Under the pieces are notes generated by a model, which worked only from the letters and a program-made list of their open reading frames with translations, had not been told where the DNA came from and did not search any database. A program made the translations under genes and the position numbers. Positions 10,161 through 18,073 of a DNA stretch of 49,374 bases are shown here, piece by piece. The stretch is from CANKHA01 sp035652315. GTDB lineage: Bacteria > Pseudomonadota > Alphaproteobacteria > Rhizobiales > Xanthobacteraceae. Each line of letters begins with the position of its first letter. Within the stretch, counting starts at the first letter, position 1. Location of the stretch: positions 1 through 49,374 of the forward strand of contig DASREA010000082.1 of assembly GCA_035652315.1 (NCBI GenBank), read 5' to 3'.

Positions 10161-10778
10161 GTGGCCAGAAAGGCGCTTCATAAAACGACTGCGCCACGCG
10201 CGTGGCAGCGCATGCTTTCCGGGCGCAGACTGGATTTGCTCGATCCCTCGCCGCTTGATGTGGAGATCGAGGACATCGCGCACGGCCTTGCTCGGGTCGC
10301 GCGATGGAACGGCCAGACCAAAGGCGCGCATATCTTTTCCGTGGCCCAGCACACGCTGCTGGTGGAAGCGGTCGCGCGTGCGCGCATTCCGCGGCTCGAC
10401 CGGCGTCATCGGCTCGCCATCATCCTGCACGACGCGCCGGAATACGTCATCGGCGACATGATCTCGCCGTTCAAAGCGGTGATCGGCGATTCCTACAAAG
10501 CGGTGGAGCGGCGACTGCTCGGCGCCATTCATCTGCGCTTTGGCTTGCCCGCCGTTCTTTCCGAGAAGGTCGAAGCCATGATCAAGGACGCCGATCGCGG
10601 CGCCGCTTACCTCGAAGCCACGCGGCTTGCCGGTTTCCATGACGCGGAGGCGCGGCGTTTCTTCGGACGGCCGCCGGCATTGCCCCTGGCGCAGGAACGG
10701 GATTATCTCAGGCCCTGGCCGGCGCAAACTGCGCAGAAGCGCTACCGCGAACGCCTCAGCGCGCTGACGCGTGATTGA
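10161..10778 (+). CDS. HD-domain phosphohydrolase (YfbR-like)
   Basis: 205 aa from a GTG at 10161; an ATG at 10212 would cut off APRAWQ, which I expect to be part of the conserved start. Metal-binding HD residues are visible in SVAQHTLLV, ILHDAPEYVIGDMISPFK and the later KDAD. The order resembles YfbR-type 5'-nucleotidases acting on deoxynucleoside monophosphates, but the true substrate is unknown. It lies in the ygfZ-tag-HD-phosphatase-regulator cluster, where the last gene appears to be a NAD regulator, so a nucleotide-clearing role is plausible (inference). Confidence 0.82.
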   Translation: MARKALHKTTAPRAWQRMLSGRRLDLLDPSPLDVEIEDIAHGLARVARWNGQTKGAHIFSVAQHTLLVEAVARARIPRLDRRHRLAIILHDAPEYVIGDMISPFKAVIGDSYKAVERRLLGAIHLRFGLPAVLSEKVEAMIKDADRGAAYLEATRLAGFHDAEARRFFGRPPALPLAQERDYLRPWPAQTAQKRYRERLSALTRD

Positions 10779-10837
10779 GCTTCCGCCGGTGCTTTGGCTG
10801 CCATAGATAGGTCAAAACAGCGGAGCAGAACGATAAA

Positions 10838-11344
10838 ATGATTCACGTCTGTTCGCTGGCACGCTTGCAGCAAACCATCCGCCATAGCGGCGCCACGCAT
10901 GTCGTCACCGTGCTCAAGGACATCGCGTTGGTCGAGCGCCCCGCCGGCGTGCGGCCGGAACACCATCTCCATATCGATGTGGACGACATTACCAGCCCGA
11001 TGGACGGTTACCGCCATGCCTGCGACGAGCACGTGGAACGGCTGATGCATTTCGTAAGCGAGTGGGACCGCGGCGCGCCCATGGTCATTCACTGCTTCGC
11101 CGGAATAAGCCGCTCGACCGCCAGCGCCTACGCGGCGGCCTGCGCGCTCAACCCCGAACGCGACGAAGCCGACATCGCGCGTGCATTGCGCCGCGCCTCG
11201 CCGACGGCGATGCCCAACAGCCTGATCGTCTCGCTCGCCGACCGTTTGCTCGGCCGCCAAGGCCGGATGATACGCGCCATCGAAGCCATCGGGCCGGGAG
11301 AACTTGCCTACGAAGCCGATCCTTTTCGTCTCGACCTGAAGTAG
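10838..11344 (+). CDS. Protein tyrosine/dual-specificity phosphatase-like protein
   Basis: 168 aa. The CX5R loop is intact: H85-C86-FAGIS-R92 in VIHCFAGISRSTASAYAA, with the DDITSPMDGY segment upstream in the position of the general-acid loop. It should form a cysteinyl-phosphate intermediate; whether the substrate is protein phosphotyrosine or a small molecule is open. It starts 59 bp after the HD gene, and the NadQ-like gene follows 6 bp after its stop, which suggests an operon. Confidence 0.85.
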   Translation: MIHVCSLARLQQTIRHSGATHVVTVLKDIALVERPAGVRPEHHLHIDVDDITSPMDGYRHACDEHVERLMHFVSEWDRGAPMVIHCFAGISRSTASAYAAACALNPERDEADIARALRRASPTAMPNSLIVSLADRLLGRQGRMIRAIEAIGPGELAYEADPFRLDLK

Positions 11345-11350
11345 CAGACG

Positions 11351-12331
11351 ATGAAAGAAGCCAAGCTCACCCCGATCGAGATTGGTTTGACCGCCGCGAT
11401 TGTCGCCGTTGACGATGACGAACCGCTGATCCTCACCGCCGCCGAGCCCGGCCAAGATGAGGGCTTGTCCGGACTTCCATCGGGACCCTTCGATCCGATT
11501 GCGCATCGTACTTTCGAAATCGGACTGCGCTCGTGGGTCGCGGCGCAAACCGGATTGTCGCTCGGCTACGTGGAGCAGCTCTACACCTTCGGCGATCGCG
11601 GCCGCCACGCGGAGCCGCGCGACAGCGCCCCCCATGTCGTTTCGGTCGGCTATCTGGCACTCAGCCGCATGGCCGAGGACGCGCCCGGCTTGCGCGGCCC
11701 GGCGCGGTTCGAGTCCTGGTATCGCTTCTTTCCCTGGGAGGATTGGCGCGAGGAGCGGCCAGCTATCCTCGATTCCACCATCCTGCCGCTGCTCAAGGAC
11801 TGGGCGGGCAGTACGCAAAACGCCGAACCGGGCCGCGCCCTGAGCCGGCCGGAGAGATTGCGGCTTTGCTTCAGCGCCGGCGGCGGCCCTTGGGACGAGG
11901 AGAAGGTGCTCGACCGCTACGAACTGCTTTACGAGGCTGGCCTCGTCGAAGAGGCAAAACGCGATGGACGCGAGGCGGCGCTGGCTCGCGAAAAACTGCC
12001 CGCGCTCGGCGTGCCGTTGCGTTTCGATCACCGGCGCATTCTGGCTACCGCCATCGCGCGGCTGCGCGCGAAATTGAAATATCGGCCGGTGATCTTCGAA
12101 TTGATGGCGCCGGAATTCACGCTGACCGAATTGCAACACACGGTCGAGGCGATTTCCGGCCGCCAGTTGCACAAGCAGAATTTCCGCCGCCTGGTGGAAA
12201 CCGCCGCCCTGGTCGAACCGACCGGCGAAATGTCGACCTCGACAGGCGGACGTCCTGCGGCGCGCTTCCGCTTCCGTCGCGAGGTTCTTCAGGAAAGGCC
12301 CGCTCCCGGGCTGCGTCTCGGGGTGCGGTAG
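11351..12331 (+). CDS. nadQ: NadQ/NrtR-like NAD metabolism regulator (degenerate NUDIX domain plus winged helix)
   Basis: 326 aa. The N-terminal half looks like a NUDIX fold whose box has lost catalysis: about residues 43-69 read PSGPFDPIAHRTFEIGLRSW then VAAQTGL, with no REUXEE glutamates, followed by YVEQLYTFGDRGRH, as in NrtR-type regulators that use the fold to sense a ligand. The C-terminal part (about 235-326; LKYRPVIFELM, FTLTELQHTVEAISG, NFRRLVETAALVEPTG) resembles the winged helix of NrtR. I associate it with COG4111 (NadQ), described as repressing NAD synthesis genes in proteobacteria. The nadABC operon 3 kb downstream carries candidate operators. The family call is from memory of motifs. 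Confidence 0.72.
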   Translation: MKEAKLTPIEIGLTAAIVAVDDDEPLILTAAEPGQDEGLSGLPSGPFDPIAHRTFEIGLRSWVAAQTGLSLGYVEQLYTFGDRGRHAEPRDSAPHVVSVGYLALSRMAEDAPGLRGPARFESWYRFFPWEDWREERPAILDSTILPLLKDWAGSTQNAEPGRALSRPERLRLCFSAGGGPWDEEKVLDRYELLYEAGLVEEAKRDGREAALAREKLPALGVPLRFDHRRILATAIARLRAKLKYRPVIFELMAPEFTLTELQHTVEAISGRQLHKQNFRRLVETAALVEPTGEMSTSTGGRPAARFRFRREVLQERPAPGLRLGVR

Positions 12332-12337
12332 AGCGGG

Positions 12338-12799
12338 CTAGTCGCCGTAGTGGGCCATCGTCACCGGCGGCGACGGCGGCGCGATGGAGCGCGGCGCCTT
12401 GGCGAAATTGGCGCGGCCGGAATGCCGGTTGAAATTGCAATAGGCGAACGAGAGCCCATAGATCGAACCGCGGAAGCTCACATTGTCGGTTTTTTCCAGA
12501 TAGAAGCAGGGCTGAAACGGCAATCCCTGCACGCTTGCGCAGACCGTTTCGTTTTTCACCTGCAGCGTGCCCGCCGGCAAGGTGACATGCCGATAAGGGC
12601 CTTCGCCAGCGAATTGCACGGTACCGCTCACCGAGCCGTCGGCATTGATGCGTCCCGATCCGCGCGTCCCTTCGAAACAATTGAAGCCGAAGAGTTTGCC
12701 GACCACGAAGCGGCGCGCTTCATCGGCTTTCATCTCGCCGGCGAAGACTGGCGTGCTGGCCGCGAGCCCGATCAAGACAGTAGCGATACGCCTGTACAT
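12338..12799 (-). CDS. Exported protein of unknown function
   Basis: 153 aa from the ATG at 12799, followed by a signal peptide (MYRRIATVLIGLAASTPVFAGE). I do not recognise the family. The mature part is beta-rich and has five cysteines (FNCFEG, ETVCAS, QPCFYL, AYCNFN plus RHSG context) and a Pro/Ala-rich tail ending PVTMAHYGD. A periplasmic protein with disulfides is plausible. It converges on the NadQ-like gene with a 6-bp gap and is about 110 bp downstream of acuI. Confidence 0.7.
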   Translation of the reverse strand: MYRRIATVLIGLAASTPVFAGEMKADEARRFVVGKLFGFNCFEGTRGSGRINADGSVSGTVQFAGEGPYRHVTLPAGTLQVKNETVCASVQGLPFQPCFYLEKTDNVSFRGSIYGLSFAYCNFNRHSGRANFAKAPRSIAPPSPPVTMAHYGD

Positions 12800-12910
12800 T
12801 CCCCCCACCCCACGCAACAGGCCGACAAGTTAGCGGATTTTATTAACTAAATTCTTACCACGCCGGAAGCTGCGACAGAAGGCCGGATTTGCAAGGAAAA
12901 ATCCAAGCAT

Positions 12911-13897
12911 TCAGGCAACCTTAACCGCCAGGCGCCCGCGCACCTGGCCCTCGACGATACGTCGGCCCGCGGCGATGACCTGGTCGAGCCCAATTTCGGT
13001 GGTCATGACCGCGAGCTTGTCGCGATCGAGATCGGTTGCCAGCCGCGACCAAGCCTGGCGGCGCAGCGCAATCGGGCAAGTCACCGAATTGATGCCGAGG
13101 AGCGAGACGCCCCGCAGGATAAAGGGGGCGACGGTCGCCGGCAGATCCATACCGCCGGCCAATCCGCAAGCAGCGATGGCGCCGCCCGCCTGCGTCATCG
13201 AAAGAACGTTGGCGAGCGTGGTCGAACCCACACTGTCGATGCCGGCGGCCCAACGTTCCTTGCCGAGCGGCTTGACCGGACCCGTGAGCTCCTGGCGCGG
13301 CATGATCTCATGCGCGCCTAGGTGCTTCAGATAGTCCGCTTCCTGCGGGCGACCGGTCGAGGCCGTCACCCGGTAGCCGAGCTTGGCGAACAACGCGACG
13401 GCGATGGAGCCGACGCCCCCGGCGGCGCCGGTGACGATGGCGGGCCCGTGCTGCGGCGTAAGGCCGTGACGCTCCAACGCCAGAATGGACAGCATCGCGG
13501 TGTAGCCGGCGGTTCCGATCGCCATGGCCTCCCGTGCGCTGAGCCCCGCGGGCAACGGCACCAGCCAATCGCCTTTGATGCGCGCCTTCTCCGCATAAGC
13601 GCCGAGATGCGTCTCGCCCAGTCCCCAGCCGTTGCAGATCACCTTGTCGCCGCTCTTCCATTGCGGATGCGACGAGCTTTCCACCGTGCCCGCTAAATCC
13701 ACACCCGCAATCATGGGAAAGCGGCGCACGACCGGCGCCCTTCCGGTGATTGCCAGTCCATCCTTGTAATTGACGGTGGACCACTCGACGCGAACGGTGA
13801 CGTCACCATCCATCAGATCTTTTTCGTCGAAGGCAGTCAGCGCGACTGTCTGGCCGCTGTCGGTTTTGTCGATGACGATGGCCTTGAATGTCGCCAT
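12911..13897 (-). CDS. acuI: YhdH/AcuI-type quinone oxidoreductase (acryloyl-CoA reductase-like)
   Basis: 328 aa medium-chain dehydrogenase/reductase without zinc. The substrate-side domain begins FKAIVIDKTDSGQTVAL and has EWSTVNYKDGLAITG and FPMIAGVDLAGTV. The Rossmann part has VTGAAGGVGSIAVALFAKLGY, where it binds NADPH. Family members such as AcuI reduce acryloyl-CoA to propionyl-CoA and detoxify it. It starts 9 bp after the MFS transporter stop, so the two are almost certainly one transcript. Whether the transporter brings in a substrate leading to acryloyl-CoA is not known. Confidence 0.88.
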   Translation of the reverse strand: MATFKAIVIDKTDSGQTVALTAFDEKDLMDGDVTVRVEWSTVNYKDGLAITGRAPVVRRFPMIAGVDLAGTVESSSHPQWKSGDKVICNGWGLGETHLGAYAEKARIKGDWLVPLPAGLSAREAMAIGTAGYTAMLSILALERHGLTPQHGPAIVTGAAGGVGSIAVALFAKLGYRVTASTGRPQEADYLKHLGAHEIMPRQELTGPVKPLGKERWAAGIDSVGSTTLANVLSMTQAGGAIAACGLAGGMDLPATVAPFILRGVSLLGINSVTCPIALRRQAWSRLATDLDRDKLAVMTTEIGLDQVIAAGRRIVEGQVRGRLAVKVA

Positions 13898-13906
13898 GGC
13901 GGCCGG

Positions 13907-15148
13907 TCAGGCCGGCGCGGGCGCGACCCGCGCCACCGGCTTTTCGATAATCGGCAGATTGACGATCGCGGAGAGCACGCCAAGCACGATCGCCATCCAC
14001 CAGATCGCGCTGTAGGATCCTGTGCGCTCGAAGAGCACGCCACCCAGCCACACACCGAGAAAACCGCCGACCTGATGACTGAAGAAGGCGACGCCGGCGA
14101 GCATCGTCAGCCAGCGCGTCCCGAACATCAAAGCGACAAGACCGTTGGTCGGCGGCACCGTGGACAGCCAGAGCAGGCCCATCACCGCGCCGAAAATCAC
14201 CGACGATACGGTGCTCGGCGGCAGGGTGATGAAGGCGAAGATGGCGATCGAACGCGCCAGATAGATAGTCGAAAGGATATAGCGCTTCGGCAGACGGTCG
14301 CTGAGCCAGCCGGCCGAAAGGGAGCCGACGATGTTGAAGAGGCCGATCGCCGCCAGCGTCCACGCGCCCACCGCGACGGTCAAGCCACGGTCCACCAGAT
14401 AGGCCGGCAGATGTACGGTAATGAAGAAGAGCTGAAAGCCGCAGGTGAAGAATCCGGTCACCAGCAGCAGATAGCTTCGATGCCGGAACGCTTCCGCGAG
14501 GGCATGCATGAGCGACTGCTGACGTTCGGTGCCGGCGCTGCGGGCGTTGTCCATCCCCGGCGTCGCGAGGGGCAAGGCCAGCGGCACCATCAGCAGCACC
14601 AGCCCCGCGAAAATCACAAGCGCGGTCTGCCAGCCGAAGTTCGTAAGGAAGGCCACGGCAAGCGGGGAAAACAGAAACTGCCCGAACGATCCCGCCGCGG
14701 TGCCGAGGCCGAAGGACAGCGAGCGCCACCGCGCAGGCATCAACTTGGCGAAGGCGCCGAGCACGATCTGAAACGACGAGCCTGACAGGCCGAAGCCAAT
14801 CAGCATGCCGGCGCTGAGATAGAGCATTCCCGGCGTGGCGCTGTAGGCCATCATCGCAAGCCCGCCGGCATAGAGCATCGTGCTGGCGATGAGAACGCGC
14901 GCCGCGCCGTAACGGTCGGCGATGGCGCCGGCAATCGGTTGCCCGGCGCCCCACAGCAGCATCTGCAAAGCGAGCGCCAGGGCAAAGACGTCCCGCTCCC
15001 ACCCGTGCGCCACCGACATCGGCTTCAGGAATAGGCCAAGTGCCGAGCGCGGGCCGAAGCCGATGGCGGAGACCAGCGCGCCGCACGCCAAGATGATCGC
15101 CGGCGTGCGCCAGGCCAGGAATTTTTCGACGGATGCAAGCTGCGACAT
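13907..15148 (-). CDS. MFS transporter
   Basis: 413 aa from the ATG at 15148 (MSQLASVEKFLAW); upstream in-frame starts are less likely. About 12 hydrophobic segments are visible, with the MFS loop 2-3 motif as GAIADRYGAARVLI and a second half repeat near SAGWLSDRLPKRYIL. The pattern resembles monocarboxylate/oxalate-formate type transporters, but the substrate is unknown. It is the first gene of a pair with acuI and is divergent from nadA across a 243-bp region that holds the candidate NAD operators. Confidence 0.88.
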   Translation of the reverse strand: MSQLASVEKFLAWRTPAIILACGALVSAIGFGPRSALGLFLKPMSVAHGWERDVFALALALQMLLWGAGQPIAGAIADRYGAARVLIASTMLYAGGLAMMAYSATPGMLYLSAGMLIGFGLSGSSFQIVLGAFAKLMPARWRSLSFGLGTAAGSFGQFLFSPLAVAFLTNFGWQTALVIFAGLVLLMVPLALPLATPGMDNARSAGTERQQSLMHALAEAFRHRSYLLLVTGFFTCGFQLFFITVHLPAYLVDRGLTVAVGAWTLAAIGLFNIVGSLSAGWLSDRLPKRYILSTIYLARSIAIFAFITLPPSTVSSVIFGAVMGLLWLSTVPPTNGLVALMFGTRWLTMLAGVAFFSHQVGGFLGVWLGGVLFERTGSYSAIWWMAIVLGVLSAIVNLPIIEKPVARVAPAPA

Positions 15149-15296
15149 AGGACCTCGGCGGCAGTTGGAGCGGACCATAGACCCTATGCGGGCCGCGCCA
15201 AACAATGCTTCCTAAGGAGAAGAGCCCCAGTCCGCACATGGCTGCTGGTCGGGCCGCGCGGGGTAGCCGGAAGGCGCCGGAAGTGTTATATTCGCG

Positions 15297-15317
15297 ATGT
15301 ACTCGGATCGAGAAAAA
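15297..15317. promoter_or_regulatory. Candidate NadQ operator, distal site (CTC-N5-GAG)
   Basis: CTC (15302-15304) and GAG (15310-15312) form an inverted repeat around GGATC, the same CTC-N5-GAG spacing as the proximal site. The outer bases (ATGTA and AAAAA) match poorly. The -10-like TATATT at 15287-15292 lies just upstream, so a bound protein would cover the transcription start. The site is also available to the divergent MFS promoter. Its assignment to the NadQ-like protein is inference. Confidence 0.45.
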
Positions 15318-15322
15318 CTAGG

Positions 15323-15339
15323 CCCGGCGGGGAGCCGGG
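15323..15339 (+). other. GC-rich stem-loop in the nadA leader
   Basis: CCCGGC (15323-15328) pairs perfectly with GCCGGG (15334-15339) around the loop GGGGA, followed by TATTTTAA. It lies between the two CTC-N5-GAG sites. If transcription starts near 15,299 the hairpin is in the leader RNA and could act as a weak attenuator; the T-tract is too poor to call an intrinsic terminator. Confidence 0.35.
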
Positions 15340-15355
15340 TATTTTAAGAGCCCTG

Positions 15356-15376
15356 ATATGCTCAGGCCGAGTATAT
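15356..15376. promoter_or_regulatory. Candidate NadQ operator, proximal site (ATATGCTC-N5-GAGTATAT)
   Basis: A 21-bp inverted repeat with 8-bp arms ATATGCTC and GAGTATAT (one mismatch) around AGGCC. It ends 15 bp before the nadA start codon and overlaps a perfect TATAAT at 15374-15379. That TATAAT would leave only a few nucleotides of leader, so the real start may be upstream. The position suits a repressor of the nad operon. The match to the NadQ-like regulator encoded at 11.35 kb is inferred from context. Confidence 0.6.
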
Positions 15377-15391
15377 AATTGGGAGCGGCGC

Positions 15392-16483
15392 ATGCCTGTC
15401 ATCGAAAGCTTTGGACCGCATCGCAAAACCGCGGCAGAGAGCATCCGGCTGCGCGACGACCGGCGCTTCCGCGTGCTGCCTATGCCGGGACTGGAATGGA
15501 ACGATGAGGTCGCGCGCGAGACCGCGCATCTTTTCGAGCGGGTGAAGAATGTCATCCCGTCGGTGGAATGGCCCTTCTTCGCGCCCTATGTGCGCGCAAT
15601 CAACGCCCTGAAGAAAGAGCGCAACGCGGTCATCCTCGCGCACAACTACCAGACGCCGGAAATCTATCACTGCATCGCAGATGTGGTGGGCGATTCCCTC
15701 CAACTCGCGCGCGAGGCGTCGAAGGCCAAGGCCGACGTGATCGTGCAATGCGGCGTCCATTTCATGGCCGAGACGTCGAAGATCCTGAATCCCGACAAGG
15801 TGGTGCTGATTCCCGATTCCAAGGCCGGCTGTTCGCTGGCGGAATCCATCACCGGCGCCGACGTCCGCCTGTTGCGCGAGCGCTATCCCGGCGTCCCGGT
15901 CGTCTCCTACGTCAACACTTCGGCGGAGGTGAAAGCCGAGAGCGATATCTGCTGCACCTCGGCCAATGCCGTGCAGGTGGTGGAAAGCCTCGGCGCCGAC
16001 AAGGTGATCTTCCTGCCCGATCAGTATCTCGCCGCCTATGTAGCGTCGCAGAGCAACGTGAAGATCATCGCCTGGAAGGGCGCCTGCGAAGTGCACGAGC
16101 GCTTCACCGGCGACGAATTACGCCGCGCCCGCGAGCACGATCCTTCGGTGCAGATCATCGCGCATCCGGAATGCCCGCCCGATGTGCTCGCCGAGGCCGA
16201 CTATACCGGGTCGACCTCCGGCATGATCAAGTGGGTGCGCGAGCATCATCCGCACCGCGTCATCATGGTCACGGAATGCTCCATGGCCGACAATGTCTCG
16301 GCGGAAGTGCCGGACGTGGAATTCGTGCGTCCCTGCAATCTCTGCCCGCACATGAAACGGATCACCTTGCCGAAAGTCCTCGACAGCCTGCTCACCATGC
16401 AGGAGGAGGTCTGGGTCGATCCCGTGATCGCCGCCAAGGCGCGCCGCGCCGTGGAACGCATGGTGAATTTAAAGAGCTGCTAG
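15392..16483 (+). CDS. nadA: Quinolinate synthase
   Basis: 363 aa. It condenses iminoaspartate with dihydroxyacetone phosphate to quinolinate using a [4Fe-4S] cluster. Cluster ligands expected for the family are visible: C120 (VQCGVHFMAETSKIL), C232 (WKGACEVHERF) and one of C315/C318 (CNLCPHMK). LAHNYQTPEIY near residue 83 and GSTSGMIKW near 273 fit the substrate site. Its start has GGGAG about 7 bp upstream. It leads the nadA-nadB-nadC operon (40-bp and 8-bp gaps), the whole de novo route from aspartate to nicotinate mononucleotide. Confidence 0.97.
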   Translation: MPVIESFGPHRKTAAESIRLRDDRRFRVLPMPGLEWNDEVARETAHLFERVKNVIPSVEWPFFAPYVRAINALKKERNAVILAHNYQTPEIYHCIADVVGDSLQLAREASKAKADVIVQCGVHFMAETSKILNPDKVVLIPDSKAGCSLAESITGADVRLLRERYPGVPVVSYVNTSAEVKAESDICCTSANAVQVVESLGADKVIFLPDQYLAAYVASQSNVKIIAWKGACEVHERFTGDELRRAREHDPSVQIIAHPECPPDVLAEADYTGSTSGMIKWVREHHPHRVIMVTECSMADNVSAEVPDVEFVRPCNLCPHMKRITLPKVLDSLLTMQEEVWVDPVIAAKARRAVERMVNLKSC

Positions 16484-16523
16484 GCTCTCCACCGGACCGC
16501 ACGAAAGGCGTTGGACGGCCGCG

Positions 16524-18065
16524 ATGTCCGAATCGAATTCCGGCATTCTGATCGTCGGCGGCGGATTGGCCGGGCTTTTCTGCGCGCTCAAGCTGGCGCC
16601 GCGTCCTGTCACCGTGCTGGCCACGGCTCCGATCGGCGAAGGCGCCTCGACCGCTTGGGCACAGGGCGGCATCGCCGCCGCGGTCGCGCAGGGCGACACG
16701 CCGGAAGCGCACGCCCGCGATACCGTCGCCGCCGGCGCCGGCCTCGTCGACGAGGCTGTCGCGCTCGGCATCGCCCGGGAGGCGGCCGACCGGATTCATG
16801 ACCTGCTGTCCTACGGCGTGCCGTTCGACAAGGATCTGGAGGGCCATCTTGCGGTCTCGCGCGAGGCCGCGCATTCGGCGCGCCGCATCGTGCATGTGCA
16901 GGGCGACCTTGCCGGCCGCGCGATCATGATGGCTTTGGTCGCCGCGGTGCGCCGCACGCCGTCGATTCAGGTGCTCGAAGGCCTCACGGCCGAAGAATTA
17001 TCCACGGCGAATGGCGCGGTCTGCGGCGCCTGGGCGCGCCGCCGCGATGGCGAACCGGTTTACATTCCAGCGAGCGCCGTGGTGCTCGCCACCGGCGGCG
17101 TCGGTCATCTCTATGCCTTGACGACAAATCCTCCAGAGGCGCGTGGTATCGGCCTCGCCATCGCCGCGCGCGCCGGCGCCGTGCTCGCCGATACCGAATT
17201 CGTGCAATTCCACCCCACCGCGCTCGACGTCGGCCGCGATCCAGCGCCGCTGGCGACCGAAGCGCTGCGCGGCGAAGGGGCGCTTCTTATCAACCGCGCC
17301 GGCGAGCGCTTCATGCAGAAACTGCATCCGGCGGCCGAACTGGCGCCGCGCGATATTGTTGCCCGCGGCGTCTTTGCCGAAATCGTCGCCGGCCGCGGCG
17401 CCTTCCTCGATGCGCGCGAGGCGGTCGGGACCGCCTTTGCCGCGCGCTTCCCGACGGTTTACGCCAGCTGCGCGGCGGCGGGCATCGATCCCGCGCGCGA
17501 GCTCATTCCGGTGGCGCCAGCGGCGCATTACCACATGGGCGGCGTGGCGGTGGACATGCGCGGGCGCAGCTCGCTGCCCGGCCTGTGGGCCGCCGGCGAG
17601 GTCGCCTGCACCGGCGCTCATGGCGCCAACCGGCTCGCCTCAAACTCACTGCTGGAAGCCGTCGTTTTTGCCGATCGTATCGCCCGCGATATCGGCGCCT
17701 TGGAACACCCGGCCAAAGCGGCGCCGCGCCGTTTCGGCGATCCGACATCGCCGGCAACGGCTGAACGGGAATTACGGCAGACGATGACCGGCGACGTCGG
17801 GGTCGTCCGCGACGAGGAAGGATTGTCGCACGCGCTGGCGAAGATCGCGCGAATTGAGCGCGCAAGCACTTCGCCCGTCCTGCGCAATATGGCGACCGCG
17901 GCCCTGCTCATCGCCGCGGCGGCGTGGCGGCGGCGCGAGAGCCGCGGCGCGCATTATCGCACCGATTATCCGACGGCCGATCCGGCGCAGGCGCGGCGGA
18001 CATTTTTCACCCTGGACGAGGCGCGCGCCATCGCCGAGCGCGCCGCCGCGCCGGCATTCTCCTGA
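16524..18065 (+). CDS. nadB: L-aspartate oxidase
   Basis: 513 aa flavoprotein that oxidises L-aspartate to iminoaspartate, the unstable substrate of NadA. The N-terminal FAD site reads ILIVGGGLAGLFCAL. The succinate dehydrogenase/fumarate reductase-like core includes STAWAQGGIAAAV, EFVQFHPTAL, LRGEGALLINRAGERFM and HYHMGGV. The GAHGANRLASNSLLEAVVFA motif is typical of NadB. The C-terminal helical domain is present. It sits between nadA and nadC in one operon; quick transfer of iminoaspartate fits that arrangement. Confidence 0.96.
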   Translation: MSESNSGILIVGGGLAGLFCALKLAPRPVTVLATAPIGEGASTAWAQGGIAAAVAQGDTPEAHARDTVAAGAGLVDEAVALGIAREAADRIHDLLSYGVPFDKDLEGHLAVSREAAHSARRIVHVQGDLAGRAIMMALVAAVRRTPSIQVLEGLTAEELSTANGAVCGAWARRRDGEPVYIPASAVVLATGGVGHLYALTTNPPEARGIGLAIAARAGAVLADTEFVQFHPTALDVGRDPAPLATEALRGEGALLINRAGERFMQKLHPAAELAPRDIVARGVFAEIVAGRGAFLDAREAVGTAFAARFPTVYASCAAAGIDPARELIPVAPAAHYHMGGVAVDMRGRSSLPGLWAAGEVACTGAHGANRLASNSLLEAVVFADRIARDIGALEHPAKAAPRRFGDPTSPATAERELRQTMTGDVGVVRDEEGLSHALAKIARIERASTSPVLRNMATAALLIAAAAWRRRESRGAHYRTDYPTADPAQARRTFFTLDEARAIAERAAAPAFS

Positions 18066-18073
18066 GGAACAGC

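Noticed and set aside
13803..15239. 478-aa minus-strand frame overlapping the MFS and acuI genes
   Set aside because: Other reading frame of the MFS gene; no family features, whereas the MFS frame has twelve membrane segments.
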